From Pseudoalteromonas sp. A601 (GTDB taxonomy: Bacteria > Pseudomonadota > Gammaproteobacteria > Enterobacterales > Alteromonadaceae), in the NCBI RefSeq assembly GCF_002165575.1, contig NZ_MXQF01000005.1, forward strand, positions 124,001 to 188,000: 64,000 nt of DNA, given 5' to 3'. The stretch's first letter is position 1. The number at the start of each line of letters is the position of its first letter. The position numbers and the translations under genes are program-made. The notes under the pieces are model-generated. The model ran no database searches and had not been told where the DNA came from. It worked only from the letters and a program-made list of their open reading frames with translations. Shown here piece after piece: positions 34,240-42,448 of the stretch.

Positions 34240-35499
34240 TTAAATTTTAACACCGTTGCGAGCGGCTTTATCTTTAATATATGTAGACCAACCTTTAGCA
34301 AACTTACGTGTGCGTGGGTCATCCATAGCTTTTACAATTGCAGCATAAGCTTGCTTATACTTTTCTTGATAGTAATAGGCTTCTGCTAAATCTGTGTATA
34401 TAGTTCCTTTTTTATCAGAACCTAATTCCAGAGCTTTGTTCAAACGAACAACGGCAGAACTATAATTTTGCGACTGAAGTAATAATGAACCTGCTTTACG
34501 GTAAAGTTCAGCGTCGTCATCAAACTTAGCGGCTTCTTCATAGAACTTAGCTGCTTTTTCAATATCTTTTGAGCGATGATAGTTACTGGCTACTGCGCTG
34601 ACATTTTGTTTATTGCGCTTCACAATCTTATCATTCATAGACTTTTCAAGGATTTTTGCAGCCTTGAAAGGAATTTCATTCAAAGAATAGAAGTTAGATA
34701 AAACTTTATAATCAACTTCAGCTTCAAAATAACCATTTTTGTAAGCTACTTCCATTGTTGAAAGACCTTTTTTATAGTCTTCCGTTTGAAGGTAGTACTT
34801 ACCTAAGCTTACCCACGCTTTTTTATCGTCAGGCCAGATACGTACAATTTCTTCGCCAACTTTAACCATATTTTTATAGTCTTTAAGTTCAAAATACGAA
34901 CCTAACTTAAGTTGGTAAGGGCCTTTATTTGGCTCTTTTTGAAGTTTAATTGCTTTATCTGCCGGCTCAAAAACATCACGGAATTGTTCTAACTGGTAAT
35001 TAGCTTGAGCAATACGGGTATAAACCGTTGCATCTTCTTCACCAGTAAAATCCATCCATCTAACGTAAGCTTCTTTAGCTTTTTTGAACTGCTCAGTACC
35101 AGCATACATATCACCTAATGTTTTTAAAGCTTGCTGTTGATCAGCAAAGTTTAGAACATCAGGGGCTACAGCTAATTCTAGGTGCTTAATCGCAGTTTTA
35201 TACTGCTCTTTTTGACCATACATACTACCTAGGTAGCGATTAACTGTTGCCTTGTCAAAGTCATCTGAAGGGTCAAGCTCTTTAAGCATAGCAATTGCTT
35301 CATCAAGCTTATCTTCATTATACAAATCAAATGCTTTAACTACTTTTTTACCAGTGCGCTCACCCATGATTTTAGTTTTTGCTTTCTTACGCTCTTCAAT
35401 CTTGGCGTAATCTGGCGCGGCTAAAACTGGTGCAGTAATCACCGCACCCGAGAGAGACATAAGTACCGCAAGTGCTGTTACTTTAGATAAATTTCTCAT
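34240..35499 (-). CDS. TPR protein of the DUF3450/TonB operon
   Basis: The 419-residue secreted protein has a signal peptide (about 1-27, ending PVLAAP) and tetratricopeptide repeats throughout (for example DKATVNRYLGSMYGQKEQYK and KKAWVSLGKYYLQTEDYKKG). It is the last gene of the energy-transduction operon, 11 bp after tonB. Periplasmic TPR proteins in this position are thought to help TonB reach large-substrate receptors; the partner is not in the window. Confidence 0.82.
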   Translation of the reverse strand: MRNLSKVTALAVLMSLSGAVITAPVLAAPDYAKIEERKKAKTKIMGERTGKKVVKAFDLYNEDKLDEAIAMLKELDPSDDFDKATVNRYLGSMYGQKEQYKTAIKHLELAVAPDVLNFADQQQALKTLGDMYAGTEQFKKAKEAYVRWMDFTGEEDATVYTRIAQANYQLEQFRDVFEPADKAIKLQKEPNKGPYQLKLGSYFELKDYKNMVKVGEEIVRIWPDDKKAWVSLGKYYLQTEDYKKGLSTMEVAYKNGYFEAEVDYKVLSNFYSLNEIPFKAAKILEKSMNDKIVKRNKQNVSAVASNYHRSKDIEKAAKFYEEAAKFDDDAELYRKAGSLLLQSQNYSSAVVRLNKALELGSDKKGTIYTDLAEAYYYQEKYKQAYAAIVKAMDDPRTRKFAKGWSTYIKDKAARNGVKI

Positions 35500-35510
35500 T
35501 ACTTGCCTCC

Positions 35511-36128
35511 TTAGTTGCCTTGGTTAAGTTTAAAGTCTAGCTGAACTTGTAAACCAACTTGCTTTTGTGGTTTACCATCAATAATTTTAGGACGGTATTT
35601 CCACTTACGCAGTGCACGTTTAGCTTCTCTATCAAAAATACGTTTAGGGTCTGCGTCAATTACTTCAACGTCTGTAACCCCACCCAATTCATCAATTGAG
35701 AATGAAAGTTGTACCCAACCTTCTTTACCATCACGTGCCGCTTGTGTTGGATATTTTGGTTCAATTCGAACGATAGGTGTCGCATCACCATCACGTCCGA
35801 ATGCACCTGGACCACTTAGGCCACCAGCCGAACTTCCCACATCGATACTACCCATATTAAATGACATAGCACCCGGATTAGGGTTGTTGTTTTCCGGCTG
35901 AGGCGGCTGCGGTTTAGGCGGCTGCTTTGGCGGTGGTGGAGGCGGAGGCGGAACACGCTTCCTCTCCTGCACCTTAGATTCAGGCGGATTCGTCATAATT
36001 TCGACTACGATTTGTTCTTTTTGCTCCGTGTTACGGTCAGCCCCACCAGAGATGAGGAAGGCCATGAAGTAGAACAAGCCGAAAGTAACTGCCCCACCTG
36101 CAATCAGTGAAAACAGAAAACGAATCAT
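35511..36128 (-). CDS. TonB energy transducer
   Basis: The 205-residue protein has one N-terminal membrane helix (about 5-27), a proline-rich linker (eight successive Pro at about 59-68) and a C-terminal TonB domain with PIVRIEPKYPTQAARDGKEG, GGVTDVEVIDADP and the KRALRKWKYRP end. It spans the periplasm and transmits the proton-motive force from ExbB/ExbD to outer-membrane receptors. Its start overlaps the exbD stop. TonB2-type layout. Confidence 0.92.
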   Translation of the reverse strand: MIRFLFSLIAGGAVTFGLFYFMAFLISGGADRNTEQKEQIVVEIMTNPPESKVQERKRVPPPPPPPPKQPPKPQPPQPENNNPNPGAMSFNMGSIDVGSSAGGLSGPGAFGRDGDATPIVRIEPKYPTQAARDGKEGWVQLSFSIDELGGVTDVEVIDADPKRIFDREAKRALRKWKYRPKIIDGKPQKQVGLQVQLDFKLNQGN

Positions 36129-36532
36129 TACTGATCTCCAGCTATTGAAATTCTCAGGTTGTCACCCGTCGCTTTGATCTGGTCCATAACTTTAACCACA
36201 GTGCCATGTTTTGCATCTTTGTCAGCCTGCAAAATTACAACATCTGTAGGTTGTTCTGCTAATAAACTTTCGATCTTTGCTGAAACACGTTCAACATCAA
36301 CTTGTTGTTTATCAATCCAGATCTCGCCGTTGTCACGAATAGCAATGAAAATGTTAGCATTTTTTTGCTTCGTAGCTTGGGCCGCTTTTGGTTTATTGAC
36401 CTCGATACCAGCCTCTTTAACGAACGATGTAGTTACGATAAAGAAAATAAGCATGATAAATACGATGTCAAGCATCGGCGTCATATCTACCGCTGCTTCT
36501 TCTTCTTCACGAAAACGTTGTTTACGTGCCAT
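36128..36532 (-). CDS. exbD: ExbD biopolymer transport protein
   Basis: The 134-residue protein has one membrane helix (about 20-40) carrying the proton-carrying Asp in the MTPMLDIVFIMLIFF motif (D22), which is essential in ExbD, and a periplasmic domain with the AD..A.. .V..VMD pattern. It works with two ExbB-like proteins encoded just upstream and the TonB after it. Overlapping TAATG joins it to tonB. Confidence 0.94.
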   Translation of the reverse strand: MARKQRFREEEEAAVDMTPMLDIVFIMLIFFIVTTSFVKEAGIEVNKPKAAQATKQKNANIFIAIRDNGEIWIDKQQVDVERVSAKIESLLAEQPTDVVILQADKDAKHGTVVKVMDQIKATGDNLRISIAGDQ

Positions 36533-36546
36533 ATTTAATTCTCTCT

Positions 36547-37071
36547 CTAGTGATGAGGCATGCTATCTATAAGTTTGGCTTTCACCATTCTCGCTCTTGC
36601 CTCAAGGCGTGAGCTAAAGAAAACTCCAGATAGTGCCGCAACCATTCCAGCCATTGTTGGGATTGTTGCCATTGAAATACCAGATGCCATTAAACGTGCG
36701 TTACCAGTACCTTGGGTAGCCATGGTTTCGAAAACCGATATCATACCCGTTACTGTACCCAGTAAGCCGATTAAAGGACAAATAGCTACTAATGTTTTAA
36801 TCAACAACATACGCTGATCTAATTTTTCAGACGCTTCAGAAATCCATGCTTCACGGATTCTGTGTGCGTACCAAGACGTAGTGTCTTGGCGGGCATCCCA
36901 CTTTCCTACAATTTCCTTCGTCATACGAGGAAACTCAGAAAGTAAGAACCAATAGCGCTCAATCATTAAAACCCACATAAGAAAGAGTGCTATCGCGACC
37001 ACGTATAATACCTGGCCGCCTGTGCCAACAAAATCCCTGATAGATTCCCAGATCTCCATCAGGACTAGCAT
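36547..37071 (-). CDS. exbB: ExbB-type proton channel protein (short)
   Basis: The 174-residue protein has a helix at about 15-36 and two helices with the MotA/TolQ/ExbB core: LIKTLVAICPLIGLLGTVTGM at about 88-108, then VFETMATQGTGNARLMASGIS. It lacks a periplasmic insert. It forms the membrane pore with ExbD. Its start overlaps the stop of the long ExbB-like gene (TAATG). Paired long and short ExbB genes are normal for the TonB2/TtpC type. Confidence 0.92.
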   Translation of the reverse strand: MLVLMEIWESIRDFVGTGGQVLYVVAIALFLMWVLMIERYWFLLSEFPRMTKEIVGKWDARQDTTSWYAHRIREAWISEASEKLDQRMLLIKTLVAICPLIGLLGTVTGMISVFETMATQGTGNARLMASGISMATIPTMAGMVAALSGVFFSSRLEARARMVKAKLIDSMPHH

Positions 37072-38435
37072 TAGGCTTTCTCCTTCTCCGCGTGAGTAGC
37101 AACGATACCCGCGCTTTGCTCATCAAGGATGTGTAATACCGACTTACTGCGACCCGCTACAACAGCGTGAAGAAGGATAAGTGGTAATGCAGCAATTAGA
37201 CCTAGCGCAGTAGTTACAAGTGCTAGAGAGATGTTACCTGCCATGATCTTCGGATCACCTGTACCGAACAATGTGATTGTTTGGAACGTTAAGATCATAC
37301 CGATTACCGTACCTAGTAGACCAAGTAGTGGCGCGATTGCAGCAAGGATTTTGATGATGTTGATACCAGCTTCAATGCGAGGCGTTTCACGAAGAATCGC
37401 TTCATCAAGCTTAAGCTCAAGGTTTTCAACGTCTTGGTTTTTGTTCTCTTGATACACTTTAAGGATACGACCCAGTGGGTTGTTACCGTTTGGTGTAGAC
37501 ACATTTTTAAGTTGGCTCTTAATTTTGCTCGTAGTGATAGTTAAATCAACAAAACGAACTAAGAAGATTAATAGACCAAATGCTAATAAAGCAGTGATGA
37601 TATAACCAACTACGTCACCTTGATGGTAATATTCCATCAGTGACTTCTTCTGTGTATTGATACGTAAGATAGCACCACGTGTAGGATCCACGTATACGCC
37701 TGCATAGCTATCAGCAGATGTAGCAGCTAAATCATCAATACCTGCAAGGATGAAACCGTCTGGTTGCTTACCTAAAGGTTGAATAGACTTAGTCTCAGGT
37801 GAATAGATTAGGTAACCGTCGTCTGTAACTAAGTTAAAGTTACCGATACGCGTTACTTTCTTCACAGAAGAGTTACCGTCAAGACCTGCAACTTCAGTTT
37901 CAAATGTAGAAACTTTCGCTGACTCAGTCATTTCAGTTTGTAGTGCAATCCAAAGCTCTTCTAGTTCACGAACTGTAGGAAGCTCTTTAGCTGCTGCTAG
38001 TGAACGTAAGATTTCAGCACGACCTGGCTTTTCAGCAGATACAAGTGATGCTTCGATAGAACCGATTGCATCTTGAGCTGCACGACGTACAACACCAAAC
38101 ATCTCACCTAACGTACCTTGAGCGTTTTGAAGAGCTTGCTCTTTTTCCGCTAAAGTATTTTCGTTTTGTGCATATTCTTTAGTTAGACGATCGCCACGTG
38201 CTTTTTCAGCCGATAACTGGCTTTTCGCTTTATTAAGTAACGCTTGCTTATCAGCACGAGCTGAAAGGAACTCTTGCTCACGTTGCTTATTGATTTTGCC
38301 TTCAGAGATACGCTCTTGCTTTACTTGCTCTAGGATTTTATCTAAAGCATCAGTATTTGCATGTGCATTTAACGCGGTACCTGCAGAAACAGACAGTACT
38401 GCTGCAACAGCAAAACCTTTAAATAGTTTCTTCAT
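37071..38435 (-). CDS. TtpC-like long ExbB (MotA/TolQ/ExbB) with periplasmic domain
   Basis: The 454-residue protein has a signal peptide (about 1-26, ending ALNAHAN), a coiled-coil periplasmic domain (about 30-130), a beta-type domain to about 260 and a C-terminal MotA/TolQ/ExbB channel domain (helix at about 272-295; ILAAIAPLLGLLGTVIGMI at about 365-383 and ISLALVTTALGLIAALPLIL). This matches TtpC of the Vibrio TonB2 system, needed for uptake of certain siderophores and possibly proteins. It lies 6 bp after the DUF3450 gene. Confidence 0.9.
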   Translation of the reverse strand: MKKLFKGFAVAAVLSVSAGTALNAHANTDALDKILEQVKQERISEGKINKQREQEFLSARADKQALLNKAKSQLSAEKARGDRLTKEYAQNENTLAEKEQALQNAQGTLGEMFGVVRRAAQDAIGSIEASLVSAEKPGRAEILRSLAAAKELPTVRELEELWIALQTEMTESAKVSTFETEVAGLDGNSSVKKVTRIGNFNLVTDDGYLIYSPETKSIQPLGKQPDGFILAGIDDLAATSADSYAGVYVDPTRGAILRINTQKKSLMEYYHQGDVVGYIITALLAFGLLIFLVRFVDLTITTSKIKSQLKNVSTPNGNNPLGRILKVYQENKNQDVENLELKLDEAILRETPRIEAGINIIKILAAIAPLLGLLGTVIGMILTFQTITLFGTGDPKIMAGNISLALVTTALGLIAALPLILLHAVVAGRSKSVLHILDEQSAGIVATHAEKEKA

Positions 38436-38441
38436 TATTGA

Positions 38442-39212
38442 TTACTCCGCGCCAAAGATAGGTAGTTTAACAAGTTCTAATGTCGCTTGCTTACGCGCCA
38501 TACGAATAACTTCTTTAACAGGTTTTAGGTACTCTTCACCTAATTCTTTCCACTGTTTAGTGTTGTTATCCCAAACCCACGCATGCTTTAAGTCGAAAGA
38601 CTGTGCAACATAAGTGATACGACCTAGCTGGCCGAAATCAACATTGATGCTTTTACCATCGATTTCAAGCGTACCTTGAGAAGCCGCAACTAGTGAGCTG
38701 TAAGCAGCTTCAATAGTGTATGACTCTAGTACTTGACGGAATTTCTCTGAAGTTGTTACAGAAGAAGAAACCATTGTTTCACGTAATCTCTCAACACGCG
38801 CTAAACGAGTGTCAATGTTAAACGGAACGTCCGCTTTGATGAATTGCTCAAGCGTATCGATCATGCGATACATCAAAGGCACAACGTTTTGTTTAGTGTT
38901 GTCGATAGTCGCAATCTGGCGATCAAACGATTCGATTTGTGCATTTTGGTCTGCGACCAAACGTGCAACGTGATCGTTGTATACTTTCAAAAGCTCAGTT
39001 TCATCAACAATGCCACGGTACTCAGCGATAAGCTCTTGAGTTTGACCGTATACGTTGTCAATTTTAGTTTGAGACTTAACCGCAGCCGTTTGAATTTGTT
39101 GACCTGCTTTTTGCACGTCATTCAAAGGATCTGCAATCACATTGCTGCTTGCGAATGCAAAAGCGCCAACCAACGCAGTTGCTACAAGACTCTTTCTGAT
39201 TTTAACAGACAT
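38442..39212 (-). CDS. DUF3450 family periplasmic protein (TtpB-like)
   Basis: The 256-residue protein has a signal peptide (about 1-28) and an extended coiled coil (about 30-125, with QTELIA-like heptads), then a C-terminal beta domain with DGKSINVDFGQLGRITYVAQ. DUF3450 genes always come first in this kind of TonB operon. I use the ATG at 39212; the TTG at 39221 overlaps the GGGA site. Its role is likely structural, linking ExbB1 to the cell wall or outer membrane. Confidence 0.85.
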   Translation of the reverse strand: MSVKIRKSLVATALVGAFAFASSNVIADPLNDVQKAGQQIQTAAVKSQTKIDNVYGQTQELIAEYRGIVDETELLKVYNDHVARLVADQNAQIESFDRQIATIDNTKQNVVPLMYRMIDTLEQFIKADVPFNIDTRLARVERLRETMVSSSVTTSEKFRQVLESYTIEAAYSSLVAASQGTLEIDGKSINVDFGQLGRITYVAQSFDLKHAWVWDNNTKQWKELGEEYLKPVKEVIRMARKQATLELVKLPIFGAE

Positions 39213-39256
39213 AGTTCCCAACCAATTAAGTAATGTTACTTTTATAATTTAATTAC

Positions 39257-39297
39257 CTCCCGAAGGAGACAACCCTGATATCTTTTAATAGATATCA
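39257..39297 (-). promoter_or_regulatory. Leader hairpins of the TonB operon
   Basis: On the minus strand CTCC-TTCG-GGAG (UUCG tetraloop, 39257-39268) lies about 45 bp before the start codon and TGATATC/GATATCA (39276-39297) just upstream. Both probably shape the mRNA leader. No Fur box was seen. The remainder of 39222-39660 holds no gene. Confidence 0.4.
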
Positions 39298-39660
39298 ACC
39301 CTCCAATAATGCTAAATGCAATGCACGCTGTCAACTTGATGTTTCGAATAAAACGTAAATAAATAACAAATAAGAATAGAAACTAAATTCAAAAAAACAG
39401 AGGGTTAACACAATAGTAACAATGCTGAATGGCAACTTTATGCAAACCCCACTAGTAGTAACGGTTTTATAAGTGAATTTTAAATAAAAAACATAAATGT
39501 AACATTTTGTGATGGGCTAGAAATGATGGAAAAAACTTCAAGAAAAATTTAGTCTAGAGTAATCATTCAGTAAAAAAGCGTATTTATTCAGCTAACATTA
39601 TAAAAACTGGGATTGTTTCCCGTATAAAATTACACTTTTTACTTAAACGTGAATTGATAT

Positions 39661-40284
39661 TTACAGTTTTTTTGAATGAGGATCGTTATTTACTAATTTA
39701 GCAAGTGAAATCACAGAGTCGACTCCAAGCTTTTCGAAAATTTTAGTCTTATACGTGCTGACAGTTTTATTGCTGATAAACAGTTTTTCGCCTATATCCT
39801 TATTAGAAAGTCCCTCAACCAGGTAACTCATTACTGTTAGCTCCCTATGCGTTAAAATTTGGTCAATGTCTTTCTCATTAATGAGTAAATCGTCTTGAGG
39901 AAAAAACGTAAACCCTCTCAGGATAAGCTCAACCGCAGAAGTTATATCTTCTAAACTCTCAGCTTTATTTATAAAGCCCTGCGCACCTAGTTTAGCTGCG
40001 GTTCTAATAATGTGTTTATCTTGTTTTGCAGAAAGAAACAGTACCTTTCCTTTGTATCCCTCGAGTAAAGCACGCTTAAAAAGGCTAAAACCATCAGATT
40101 CCTCAAGTTCAATATCAAGAATGAGAAGCTCACAGTGATAATTTTTTATATGATCTAGTGCTGACTTTTGATCTGCTACTGCATAGATGTCATTAACGAA
40201 AGGTGATTTGATCAATGCTGTTTTAATTGCAGCACAAACCATTGGGTGATCATCAACAATTAGTAGATCATTTGTTGTATTCAT
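39661..40284 (-). CDS. LuxR/NarL-type response regulator, orphan
   Basis: The 207-residue protein has a receiver domain with acidic pair Asp11/Asp12, phospho-acceptor Asp57 (LLILDIELEES) and Lys106-type switch region LGAQGFINKAESLEDI. It is followed by a LuxR helix-turn-helix with LTHRELTVMSYLVEGLSNKDIGEKLFISNKTVSTYKTKIFEKL. No histidine kinase lies next to it. The target genes are unknown; the TonB operon lies upstream in the same direction but is separated by 440 bp. Confidence 0.88.
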   Translation of the reverse strand: MNTTNDLLIVDDHPMVCAAIKTALIKSPFVNDIYAVADQKSALDHIKNYHCELLILDIELEESDGFSLFKRALLEGYKGKVLFLSAKQDKHIIRTAAKLGAQGFINKAESLEDITSAVELILRGFTFFPQDDLLINEKDIDQILTHRELTVMSYLVEGLSNKDIGEKLFISNKTVSTYKTKIFEKLGVDSVISLAKLVNNDPHSKKL

Positions 40285-40654
40285 TCAGTAATAAACCTTT
40301 ACTTAATATATTTTTATTATCTTAGCCTAGTGTAAACCAGATTAAGAATAGTTCCTTGTATTAATGAGCTTATGTTGATTGCTACACACTAAAATTGGAT
40401 AGTAAATATTAGTACCTAAATAGCAATGAATAATAGTTATGAATTAAATGCTCAATACAACTATTCTAATCTCTTGGCTTATATGAGATTAATAGAATAC
40501 CTAATTTATTTCGTTTGATACAGAAATAAACAATGTAGTAGAATTTTTTAGAAATAAGGTGTGGTAAAAATGAAAAAGTAGAATAAAAAAGGGGAAATTA
40601 TGGTGAAACAGGAGCCTGTTTCACCAAGATGAACTTAGGTTCACATAATTAAAA
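40285..40654. other. Gene-free stretch, mostly AT-rich
   Basis: I see no gene. The stretch contains the promoter of the response regulator and, at its right end (40602-40625), a hairpin of the cold-shock gene. Confidence 0.5.
40602..40625 (-). terminator. Hairpin after the cold-shock gene
   Basis: GGTGAAACAGG and CCTGTTTCACC form an 11-bp perfect stem with two central bases. On the minus strand a T-rich tract follows some ten bases later, so it is probably a weak intrinsic terminator. Confidence 0.6.
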
Positions 40655-40864
40655 TTATGCTACTTCTACGTTCTCAGCTTCAGGGCCTTTTTGACCTTGC
40701 TTGATGCCGAAAGACACTTGTTGGCCTTCGCTTAGAGTGCGAAAACCTGAGCCTGTAATAGCGCTGAAATGTACGAATACGTCAGGACCATTTTCTTGTT
40801 CAATAAAACCAAAGCCTTTAGCTTCGTTGAAGAACTTAACTTTACCAGTAACCGTGTTTGACAT
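40655..40864 (-). CDS. Cold-shock protein (CspA family)
   Basis: The 69-residue OB-fold protein carries both RNA-binding motifs, KGFGFI (RNP1) at about 16-21 and VFVHF (RNP2) at about 29-33, and the end [17 protein letters not shown]. It binds single-stranded nucleic acid as an RNA chaperone. Which Csp paralogue it is cannot be told. The leader upstream of the ATG is AT-rich and long (311 bp to pyrC). Confidence 0.92.
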   Translation of the reverse strand: MSNTVTGKVKFFNEAKGFGFIEQENGPDVFVHFSAITGSGFRTLSEGQQVSFGIKQGQKGPEAENVEVA

Positions 40865-41175
40865 ACTAAATTTTCCTGTAAGTCAATAATTAAAATTCAG
40901 CCAGATTGGCTATATCCTCCCTGAGTGAATGCCCAAAAATCTTTGGGGTATAGTACAGGAAGAAGCAAAACCATTAACCGGTAACCTTACACGCCGCACA
41001 ATAACCGTAAATTCTATACGCAAAAACTCAAAGCAAGATAAGGTTAACACAATAAAATCGTTTTAGCTCTATTAATTAAAAAATATTTTATAAGCCGTAA
41101 ATTAAAAGGTAAAATACGGCTTAACTGATTAATTTTAAGACTAAAAAATGCACCTGTGATTTAAATTACAGTTAA

Positions 41176-42228
41176 TTATTTTACTTGCCAGTCAATAACA
41201 GACTCAGCTTTAATTGGCACAACATGATCGCCGCCTAATGGGTAGCTTGCAGGAACTGTCCAAGGCTGTTTAATTAAAGTGACTGTGTCTGTATTTCTTG
41301 CTAGGCCATAAAAATCAGGTCCAAAGTGGCTAGCAAACCCTTCAAGTTTATCTAACGCACCCGCGTCCTCAAACGCCTCAGCATAAAGCTCAAGAGCTGC
41401 ATGAGCTGTATAAGCACCAGCACACCCACATGCAGCCTCTTTTTTATTTTTATAATGCGGCGCAGAGTCTGTGCCTAAAAAGAATTTTTTACTACCACTA
41501 GTCGCCGCTTCAATTAATGCTTGTTGATGAGTATTACGCTTTAAAATTGGTAAGCAATAGTAATGAGGGCGAATACCTCCAACTAACATATGATTACGGT
41601 TGTATAGTAAATGATGAGCTGTAATGGTCGCAGCCACGTTATCAGACGCATTATTAACAAAATCCACCGCATCCTTTGTGGTGATATGCTCAAGCACAAT
41701 TTTTAAATCCGGGAAGTCTTTTACAACATCTGTCATTATAGTGTCTAAAAACACTTTTTCCCGATCAAAAATATCAATCGATGAATCAGTTACTTCACCG
41801 TGAATAAGCAACAACATACCAACTTCTTGCATTGCCTCAAGTACTGGGTAAATATTCTTCATTGAAGTAACGCCAGAGTCGGAGTTCGTTGTTGCACCTG
41901 CTGGGTATACTTTAGCAGCAACTATTTTACCCGTTGCATGCGCTTTTTTTATCTCTTCAGGAGCGGTATTGTCTGTCAAATACAGTACCATTAATGGCTC
42001 AAAGTTACCTTGCGGACCTGCTGCCATAATACGATTGCGATACGCTAACGCAGAATCAGTGCACACTGCAGGTGGAACCAGGTTAGGCATGATGATCGCA
42101 CGTCCCATATAACGGCTAATATCACGTACTGTATCAGGTAGCTGATCACCGTCACGCAAATGTACGTGCCAATCATCTGGACGAGTTAGGGTTAATGTAG
42201 GTGTATTTTGAATTTCTTGCTTTGACAT
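41176..42228 (-). CDS. pyrC: Dihydroorotase
   Basis: PyrC closes carbamoyl-aspartate to dihydroorotate in pyrimidine synthesis. The 350 residues contain the metal site [17 protein letters not shown], the carbamylated-Lys region [38 protein letters not shown] and the catalytic Asp in [10 protein letters not shown]. This is the class II (E. coli-like, 348 residues) type. It stands alone, divergent from the GAF-GGDEF-EAL gene. Confidence 0.95.
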   Translation of the reverse strand: MSKQEIQNTPTLTLTRPDDWHVHLRDGDQLPDTVRDISRYMGRAIIMPNLVPPAVCTDSALAYRNRIMAAGPQGNFEPLMVLYLTDNTAPEEIKKAHATGKIVAAKVYPAGATTNSDSGVTSMKNIYPVLEAMQEVGMLLLIHGEVTDSSIDIFDREKVFLDTIMTDVVKDFPDLKIVLEHITTKDAVDFVNNASDNVAATITAHHLLYNRNHMLVGGIRPHYYCLPILKRNTHQQALIEAATSGSKKFFLGTDSAPHYKNKKEAACGCAGAYTAHAALELYAEAFEDAGALDKLEGFASHFGPDFYGLARNTDTVTLIKQPWTVPASYPLGGDHVVPIKAESVIDWQVK

Positions 42229-42448
42229 TACTTTGTTCCACGGCTGAATTTAGTTGATCATAGGCATATGGCTAACCCGAGTAAAGTATTATCGCGACTA
42301 AAAATAGATATTTATAAGCAACTTTAGTGTGTATTAGTTTTTACAGTAACCAAAAGTAATTTTGACTTATTTCTTTGTACCTTGGTTAATATTAAGTTAA
42401 CGTGGTAAATATGATTATGATGACGAAGCAGTTTCCTGACTAATTTCT

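Noticed and set aside
39222..39660. Fur box upstream of the TonB operon
   Set aside because: No sequence close to the 19-bp consensus was seen.
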